A stretch of 13,178 nt of DNA from Bacteroidia bacterium (lineage in GTDB: Bacteria > Bacteroidota > Bacteroidia > JAESSM01 > NORP286), in the NCBI GenBank assembly GCA_016764115.1, contig JAESSM010000012.1, positions 16,683 to 29,860 of the forward strand. Direction: 5' to 3'. The position numbers and the translations under genes are program-made. How positions within the stretch are numbered: the stretch's first letter is position 1; each line of letters opens with the position of its first letter. The notes below the pieces were generated by a model. It worked only from the letters and a program-made list of their open reading frames with translations. It did not search any database and had not been told where the DNA came from. Of this stretch, positions 8,351 to 13,178 are shown piece after piece.

Positions 8351-9655
8351 ATGAGTAATGTTGTTGCGATTGTAGGAAGGCCCAATGTGGGTAAATCAAC
8401 TTTGTTCAACAGGTTGATAGAAAACAGAAAAGCTATTACTGGTGATCAAAGTGGTATAACAAGAGACCGCCATTACGGTGTGGCAGAGTGGATAGGTAAA
8501 AGTTTTATGGTAATAGATACCGGAGGTTATGTCCCTGAATCCGAAGACGTGTTTGAGGCTGCTATAAGAGAGCAGGTCCATATTGCTTTGGAAGAAGCTA
8601 CGGCCCTCATATTCATGGTTGATAATACATGCGGTATTACCGATTTAGATCAAGAATTTGCGAACATTCTTCGAAAGACTAATAAACCTGTTTATATAGC
8701 CGCCAATAAAGTGGACAATTCAAGTCAGATTTTTGATGTCAATGAGTTTTACAAATTCGGGTTAGGGAATTTATTTGGAATTTCGGCAATGAGTGGGAGT
8801 GGAACTGGTGAATTATTAGATGAACTAGTAAATGACATGAATTTTGATGAGAATGTGGAAGAGCATGACCTGCCAAGAATTTCTATTTTAGGTAAACCAA
8901 ATGTTGGGAAATCATCTTTGGTTAATGCCCTATTAGGAGAGGAAAGAAATATAGTAACTGATATTGCAGGAACTACCCGAGATTCTATTAATTCTCATTA
9001 CAAAGCCTTCGGGCACGATTTTATATTGACTGATACTGCTGGGCTAAGAAAGAAAACAAAGGTTAAAGAAAACATAGAGTTTTATTCAAACATTAGAAGC
9101 ATAAAAGCATTACAGGAATGTGATGTTTGTTTATTGATGATTGATGCAGTTGAAGGAATTGGAGCTCAGGAAGCGAACATTCTACATGCAATCGAATCAA
9201 CTAATAAGGGTATTGTAATAGTGGTTAATAAATGGGACTTGGTCGAGAAGTCAACCAACACATCAAAAGAATACGAAAAGAAAATATTAGAAAAAACAGC
9301 ACCATTTACTGATATTCCGATAGTATTCATATCTGCATTGAACAAGACCAGAATATTGAAAGCAATTGAAGTGGCTGTAAAAGTATTTGAAAATAGAAGC
9401 ACAAGAATCACAACCTCTAAACTAAACGATCTACTGTTGAAATTGATCAATGACAAGCCTCCACCGTCTGTAGGAGGAAAATATATTAAAATAAAATATG
9501 TAACTCAATTACCGACTAAAACACCTGCATTTGCTTTTTTCTGCAATCATCCAAAAGATGTTAAGGAGACGTATAAAAGATTTATAGAAAATAATTTAAG
9601 GAGAAATTTCGATTTTTCGGGGGTACCGTTGAATATATATTTTAGAAAGAAGTGA
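8351..9655 (+). CDS. der: Ribosome biogenesis GTPase Der (EngA)
   Basis: Der is an essential tandem-domain GTPase that binds the 50S subunit and helps its maturation. The 434-residue protein, normal for the family, has both G domains complete. Domain 1 has GRPNVGKS at 9-16, DTGG at 56-59 and NKVD at 119-122. Domain 2 has GKPNVGKS at 181-188, DTAG at 228-231 and NKWD at 293-296. The C-terminal KH-like domain begins near residue 350 and includes the conserved KPPPSVGGKYIKIKYVTQ and FCNHP stretches. I use the ATG at 8351, which puts the first P-loop at residue 9; the TTG one codon upstream adds nothing. It sits 7 bases after murF, and no hairpin follows its stop. Confidence 0.96.
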   Translation: MSNVVAIVGRPNVGKSTLFNRLIENRKAITGDQSGITRDRHYGVAEWIGKSFMVIDTGGYVPESEDVFEAAIREQVHIALEEATALIFMVDNTCGITDLDQEFANILRKTNKPVYIAANKVDNSSQIFDVNEFYKFGLGNLFGISAMSGSGTGELLDELVNDMNFDENVEEHDLPRISILGKPNVGKSSLVNALLGEERNIVTDIAGTTRDSINSHYKAFGHDFILTDTAGLRKKTKVKENIEFYSNIRSIKALQECDVCLLMIDAVEGIGAQEANILHAIESTNKGIVIVVNKWDLVEKSTNTSKEYEKKILEKTAPFTDIPIVFISALNKTRILKAIEVAVKVFENRSTRITTSKLNDLLLKLINDKPPPSVGGKYIKIKYVTQLPTKTPAFAFFCNHPKDVKETYKRFIENNLRRNFDFSGVPLNIYFRKK

Positions 9656-9672
9656 TAATAATTCTATATTTG
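9643..9672 (+). promoter_or_regulatory. Promoter candidate for the small acidic lipoprotein gene
   Basis: A perfect -7 element TATATTTG at 9665-9672 lies just after the der stop. A TTA at 9643-9645, within TTTTAGA, is 19 bases upstream in the -33 position, one base off TTG. This would give a leader of about 47 bases and separate control of the lipoprotein gene from murF-der. Confidence 0.45.
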
Positions 9673-9725
9673 GTCAATAAAAGATAAAAAAGGAAAACAC
9701 ATTTTAAACTAAATCCCAATTGAGA

Positions 9726-9971
9726 ATGAAACGATCATTACTATTACTTGCTGTTTTTGGAGTTTTTTTATTTGCTTCTTGTGGAAGTGGTAAAACTTCT
9801 GAAGAACAAGCTGCTGAAGCTCCTGAAGTTGATATGACAGATGAATTAAATGAAATGGGAATGGGAGAAAGTACTGAAGAAGAAGATCCTGCTGAAGGTG
9901 AAGCAAGTGCTGATACAACCGAGACAGAAGCATCAGAGGAAACTGAAGCTACCGAACCTACAGACGAATAA
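9726..9971 (+). CDS. Small, highly acidic lipoprotein of unknown function
   Basis: An 81-residue protein from the ATG at 9726; the frame is also open from a TTG two codons earlier. Residues 1-18 are a lipoprotein signal peptide (MKRSLLLLAVFGVFLFAS) with lipobox FASC, lipidated cysteine at 19. The remaining 63 residues carry about 24 Asp/Glu and a single lysine, in a low-complexity Glu/Thr/Ala/Ser/Pro mix such as SEETEATEPTDE. No domain is recognisable and the mature part is probably disordered. It should be a membrane-anchored, strongly negative tether. Acidic residues straight after the cysteine, typical of surface-exported lipoproteins in Bacteroidota, are absent here (CGSGKTSEE), so outer-membrane periplasmic location is about as likely as surface exposure. 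It has its own promoter candidate and is closed by a strong terminator. A true gene is supported by the signal peptide and those flanks; function is unknown. Confidence 0.8.
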   Translation: MKRSLLLLAVFGVFLFASCGSGKTSEEQAAEAPEVDMTDELNEMGMGESTEEEDPAEGEASADTTETEASEETEATEPTDE

Positions 9972-9996
9972 CTTTATTTGTAAATAATTAATCAAT

Positions 9997-10033
9997 GACC
10001 TGCTAAGTTTCAATACTTAGTAGGTCTTTTTTT
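9997..10033 (+). terminator. Strong terminator between convergent operons
   Basis: A 12-bp stem, GACCTGCTAAGT at 9997-10008 with ACTTAGTAGGTC at 10015-10026 (one G-T wobble), holds a 6-base loop. It is followed on the plus strand by seven T residues. It lies 25 bases after the acidic lipoprotein stop. The stop codon of the convergent antiporter gene (10034-10032) overlaps the end of the T-run, so on the minus strand the same hairpin could also act on that operon, but there it is followed by a poorer T tract. Confidence 0.85.
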
Positions 10034-11507
10034 ATAGGATATACCCGCTAAAGAATAGCAGCCATGTTACAAAAAAGATGGGCAGCAGTATCGGAATAGA
10101 GTACTTAACCACATAACCAAAGAACGAAGGCATTTCAATACCCACCTGCTCAGCAATAGATTTAACCATAAAATTTGGAGCATTGCCAATGTAAGTGAAG
10201 GCTCCGAAGAACACTGCTGCTATCGATATTGACATGAGATTGATGATGTTTTCACCTTGAGTGAATTGAAGCACATGTGCATTGTTGCTAATGTCTAAAC
10301 CAACTTTACCCATGCCTGCTGCCAGGAATGTTAGATAAGTTGGAGCATTATCCAAAATTCCAGACAAACCGCCGGTGGTCCAATATAAAGTGGTGGTAGT
10401 CACTAGATCTCTACCCTCCGGTGAATTTGCAAAACCATTTACGAGTTCTAGTGCAGGAATCATTGTAGCGAAAATACCAACAAATAAAAATGCAACCTCT
10501 CTGATCGGTTCAAAGCTAAATTCGTTTCCTTCCAAACATTCTTTGCTAGCTGTTTTATAAGCCATAAATGCTGCACCGAACATGATTATTTCTCTAATAA
10601 ATGAAAGTTTAGTTCCATGGTAATCAATTCCAGGAACCCATTCTATTACTGCTGGATCTATAAATACTGCAGCAATTGTTATGGCTAACCAGATGGTGCT
10701 TTTAAGGCCTTTGATCTCAATTTTATTGGAGTATGTAATATCTTCAGCATTTTCTCCTGCTTTATTTCTACTGTCAATAACATAAAACATTAAGGAAAGC
10801 AAAACAACCCCAAATGCCCATATCACCCATAAATTATTTAATGTCCAGAAAAATGGCACTCCTTTCAAAAAACCAAGGAATAATGGGGGATCTCCAATAG
10901 GAGTAAGTGCGCCACCTACATTACTAACTATAAAAATAAAGAAAACGATGTGGTAAGGTTTTATCCTGTTTTGGTTAAGCCTTATAAAAGGTCTTATCAG
11001 TAACATAGAGGCTCCTGTAGTCCCGACAATGTTGGCAAGAATAGCGCCAATTATCAATAAAGCAATATTGACCATCGGTGTCCCTTGTTTATCTACTTTT
11101 ATCAATACACCTCCTGAAGCTACAAACAGAGGTGTAAGCAGAGCAATAAAAGAAATGTATTCATGCATGGAATGAATCGGATTATGGGAATTACCCAACA
11201 CCATAACGTAATAGACAATGACTATTACGCCAAGCAGCATTGCGATCAAGGGATATCTCTTGTGCCAGAAGTGTGCATAAAACAGCGGGCCTGTAGCTAT
11301 CATTAACAATAAGATCACAAAAGGAATTACTGACCAGGGAGCTGCGTGCTGATGTTCCGCTGACGCACCATGTTCTTCGCTATCATCAATTAAGATTGTT
11401 TTGGTAGATTCTGTTTTTAGATGATCTACTTCACTTGCATAACTGAAACTTGATACCGCAAATAATAAACTTGCTATAAATAATATATACTTAAAACCAC
11501 TCTTCAT
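10032..11507 (-). CDS. Sodium:proton antiporter-like carrier (ion transporter superfamily)
   Basis: A 491-residue inner-membrane carrier with about a dozen hydrophobic segments. It shows the repeated hairpin-loop motifs of the ArsB/NhaD/citrate ion transporter superfamily: NVGGALTPIGDPPLFLGFL at about 196-214, GILDNAPTYLTFL at about 383-395 and YIGNAPNFMVKS at about 439-450, plus GTTGASMLLIRP. Bacteroidota proteins of this kind are usually called sodium:proton antiporters, and some models call them putative citrate transporters, so the ion is not settled by sequence. Unusually, it begins with what looks like a cleavable signal peptide (residues 1-24), followed by a short hydrophilic stretch with Glu, Asp and four His (EEHGASAEHQH at about 44-54) before the first true membrane helix. 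It starts 2 bases after the mechanosensitive channel stop, so it is the last gene of the operon and ends at the shared terminator. Confidence 0.85.
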   Translation of the reverse strand: MKSGFKYILFIASLLFAVSSFSYASEVDHLKTESTKTILIDDSEEHGASAEHQHAAPWSVIPFVILLLMIATGPLFYAHFWHKRYPLIAMLLGVIVIVYYVMVLGNSHNPIHSMHEYISFIALLTPLFVASGGVLIKVDKQGTPMVNIALLIIGAILANIVGTTGASMLLIRPFIRLNQNRIKPYHIVFFIFIVSNVGGALTPIGDPPLFLGFLKGVPFFWTLNNLWVIWAFGVVLLSLMFYVIDSRNKAGENAEDITYSNKIEIKGLKSTIWLAITIAAVFIDPAVIEWVPGIDYHGTKLSFIREIIMFGAAFMAYKTASKECLEGNEFSFEPIREVAFLFVGIFATMIPALELVNGFANSPEGRDLVTTTTLYWTTGGLSGILDNAPTYLTFLAAGMGKVGLDISNNAHVLQFTQGENIINLMSISIAAVFFGAFTYIGNAPNFMVKSIAEQVGIEMPSFFGYVVKYSIPILLPIFFVTWLLFFSGYIL

Positions 11508-11509
11508 AA

Positions 11510-12601
11510 TTATTTACTTTCATTTAGTACATGCACGGTTCTGGTTGGGAAAGCAAAATCACCTCCATGCTTGCTCACAATCTCCATTATCTTATAATTG
11601 ATCTCTTGTTGAACTGTTAGATATTCTGAATATTGCTTTGTATCAACAAAATACAGAACCAGTATATTCAATGAGCTATCGCCAAATGATTCGAATTTCA
11701 CAAGACCATTTTCATCCGTTTGCTGATGTTGGTCAATATACTCCTGTATTTCCTTAACTATTGATTTGATCTGATCGATGGAAGTATCATAAGTTACACC
11801 AACACTGTATTTTGCTCTTCTGTATGATCTTAATGTCAAGTTATCAAGTGTATCATTGATAAGTGATTTGTTAGGGATCGTTAAATAGCTTTTTTCTAAA
11901 GTTCTGATCCTCGTGCTTCTAAAACCAATTTTTTCAACGGTACCATAAACATCACCAACATTGATATAATCTCCCACAATAAATGGTTTATCAAGAAAAA
12001 TGATAAATGATGCTATCAAATTTTCCAAGGTATCTTGAGCCGCTAAGGCAATAGCCAAACCACCAATTCCAAGTCCGGCAATTAGTGATCCGATGTTGAG
12101 TTGGAATACTGCTCCCAGGGTAAACAAAACACTGAAAGTGACGGCAACAATTTTTAGCGCTTCTTTGATGAATTCGATTATTTGATCATCAGCTTTTGTT
12201 TCTGTTTTTTCAGCTTGTTTACCAAGAACATAGGCTAGAAAATCAACAACCCTTAATACGATCCATGTTACTATTATTATAATAGAAACCTGGAGAAACA
12301 AATTGAGCATTTCTTGGAATCCTGTTTCGCCTTCTACAGGAACCGGAAAGCTGAGTGCATTAAAAGCGAATGAAATACCAATTAATACAATCAGGTATTC
12401 AACCGGTTTAATAAGTAATTCAAAGAACTTATCTATAGCCTCCACTTCAGATAAAAACCTTTTGAATACACCAAAGATGACCCTGCTAAGTTTTTTTGAA
12501 ATTATTCGTTTGAACAGAATTGAGAGTACTATTATTCCGGTAAACCATAAGTAATTTTCAACGCTATTGCCCCAAATTACTTGATCAAGATATTCATCCA
12601 T
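11510..12601 (-). CDS. MscS-family mechanosensitive ion channel
   Basis: A 363-residue inner-membrane channel of the small-conductance mechanosensitive family. Such channels open under membrane tension and release solutes during hypo-osmotic shock. Hydrophobic segments lie near residues 15-35, 63-85, 98-125 and 150-170. They are followed by the pore-lining helix and signature GLGIGGLAIALAAQDTLEN from about 174, then FLDKPFIVGDYI and the beta domain (GTVEKIGFRSTRIRTLEK, TIPNKSLIND). The C-terminal alpha-beta domain ends at FPTRTVHVLNESK. With at least five predicted helices it is longer at the N-terminus than E. coli MscS (three helices, 286 residues). The ATG at 12601 lies 18 bases after the dehydrogenase stop, and its own stop is 2 bases before the antiporter start, so all three form one transcript. 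Confidence 0.93.
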   Translation of the reverse strand: MDEYLDQVIWGNSVENYLWFTGIIVLSILFKRIISKKLSRVIFGVFKRFLSEVEAIDKFFELLIKPVEYLIVLIGISFAFNALSFPVPVEGETGFQEMLNLFLQVSIIIIVTWIVLRVVDFLAYVLGKQAEKTETKADDQIIEFIKEALKIVAVTFSVLFTLGAVFQLNIGSLIAGLGIGGLAIALAAQDTLENLIASFIIFLDKPFIVGDYINVGDVYGTVEKIGFRSTRIRTLEKSYLTIPNKSLINDTLDNLTLRSYRRAKYSVGVTYDTSIDQIKSIVKEIQEYIDQHQQTDENGLVKFESFGDSSLNILVLYFVDTKQYSEYLTVQQEINYKIMEIVSKHGGDFAFPTRTVHVLNESK

Positions 12602-12619
12602 ATTAATTGGTTTTGTTCT

Positions 12620-13178
12620 TTAGGTAAGTTGAACTTCAGCCTGTAAATTAGGCTGTACGGTAGATGTGTTATTAATGTCATTTAAAGCCAACTCCAAAGC
12701 TGTTTTAGTGATATTTCTATTGCTGCCATTTATATCATGAACCTTTTGTAGTGCATTTTTAATTACAGATGTTACATCATTGAAGATTGCTTCATCGGAT
12801 ATTTCAGCATCAGCCTCTAGTAAATATGCGAAAACTCTTGCCATACCACAGTTTGCGATAAAGTCTGGAATTAAGCTGGTTTTTCCATCAACTAATTCAG
12901 CTATTGGTCCATAGAATATCGCTTTATCTGCAAAGGGTACATTTGCTCCACATGCGATCACTTCATTTCCATTGGCAATAAGACTTTCGAGTTGATCTTT
13001 TGATAGTAATCTTGAAGCTGCAGCTGGGATAAATATCTCAGCAGTTTGGTCCCAAATTGTGTTGTTAATTTCATCGAACGGAATTAAATCGGGATGTATT
13101 AGTCTATTTATCTCTTTATTGGTAAATAGCTGCTCAATTACTTCAAAGCTGTATCCTTCATTATTTAGTAGTCCTCCG
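12620..13178 (-). CDS. Glu/Leu/Phe/Val dehydrogenase, C-terminal part
   Basis: The minus-strand frame is open from the right edge to a TAA at 12622-12620 and gives the last 185 residues. These are the C-terminal half of the NAD(P)-binding domain of amino-acid dehydrogenases of the glutamate/leucine/phenylalanine/valine family. Recognisable are IPAAASRLLSKDQLESLI, EVIACGANVPFADK, LIPDFIANCGMARVFAYLLE and a late EAIFNDVTSVIKNAL. These enzymes reversibly deaminate an amino acid to the 2-oxo acid with release of ammonium; Bacteroidota often carry this leucine/glutamate-type form. Substrate cannot be told because the catalytic lysine region and glycine-rich loop lie outside the window. A GTG at 12961 is an internal valine, not a start. 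The gene is first of the three visible operon members, 18 bases upstream of the MscS gene. Confidence 0.9.
   Translation of the reverse strand, partial: GGLLNNEGYSFEVIEQLFTNKEINRLIHPDLIPFDEINNTIWDQTAEIFIPAAASRLLSKDQLESLIANGNEVIACGANVPFADKAIFYGPIAELVDGKTSLIPDFIANCGMARVFAYLLEADAEISDEAIFNDVTSVIKNALQKVHDINGSNRNITKTALELALNDINNTSTVQPNLQAEVQLT

Noticed and set aside
9166..9456. Minus-strand open frame of 96 codons inside der
   Set aside because: It overlaps the conserved second G domain and KH region of Der, and no separate gene is supported. Other minus-strand frames inside gldJ, murF and the lipoprotein gene were rejected for the same reason.
12620..12961. Separate 113-residue gene starting at a GTG at 12961
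   Set aside because: The frame is open upstream to the window edge and encodes typical dehydrogenase sequence there (IPAAASRLLSKDQ), so this is the C-terminal part of a longer gene.
1..13178. CRISPR arrays, insertion sequences, tRNA or rRNA genes, defence or toxin-antitoxin modules
   Set aside because: No direct-repeat arrays, transposase frames, terminal inverted repeats or RNA-gene signatures were seen; coding sequences fill almost all of the window and belong to housekeeping or T9SS families.

Overview
The window is about 13.2 kb of AT-rich DNA from a Bacteroidota bacterium, most likely a flavobacterium-like or cytophaga-like lineage. Evidence for this is a set of type IX secretion system (T9SS) and gliding genes found essentially only in that phylum (porV, porU, a porP/sprF homologue, gldJ). 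Promoter-like sites of the Bacteroidota form TTG-N19-TAnnTTTG and the absence of strong Shine-Dalgarno sequences fit as well. Every stretch over 300 bases is occupied by a gene.

Left part (1-6956) is the T9SS block. On the minus strand, porU (sortase, 4241 to 399) is followed by the start of porV (284 to beyond the left edge), which has its own well-formed promoter in the 114-base gap. Diverging from porU across a 178-base spacer, the plus strand carries a PorP/SprF-family outer-membrane protein and then gldJ. PorU and PorV act on the cell surface: PorV shuttles substrates with a C-terminal sorting domain, and PorU cleaves that domain. PorP/SprF and the GldJ lipoprotein belong to the trans-envelope and motor-coupling side of the same machine.

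Middle part (6981-10033) starts with a hairpin terminator. It is followed by murF (peptidoglycan precursor ligase, best read from a GTG start), der (ribosome-assembly GTPase) 7 bases further on, and a small very acidic lipoprotein gene with its own promoter candidate. A 12-bp hairpin with a T-run closes this unit and faces the convergent right-hand operon.

Right part (10032-13178) is a compact minus-strand operon. It holds the C-terminal part of a Glu/Leu/Phe/Val dehydrogenase (cut by the right edge), an MscS-type mechanosensitive channel 18 bases downstream, and a Na+/H+ antiporter-like carrier 2 bases after that. Together they suggest coupling of amino-acid/ammonium metabolism to osmotic and ionic balance, which is an inference from spacing and family.

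Most genes are recognisable members of known families and I see no clearly new multi-gene system, no mobile element, no CRISPR array and no RNA gene. The points worth a second look are the porP/sprF gene inserted between porU and gldJ, the gldJ/murF terminator next to a non-ATG murF start, the polyacidic lipoprotein, and the dehydrogenase-channel-antiporter operon with a His-rich periplasmic leader on the antiporter.
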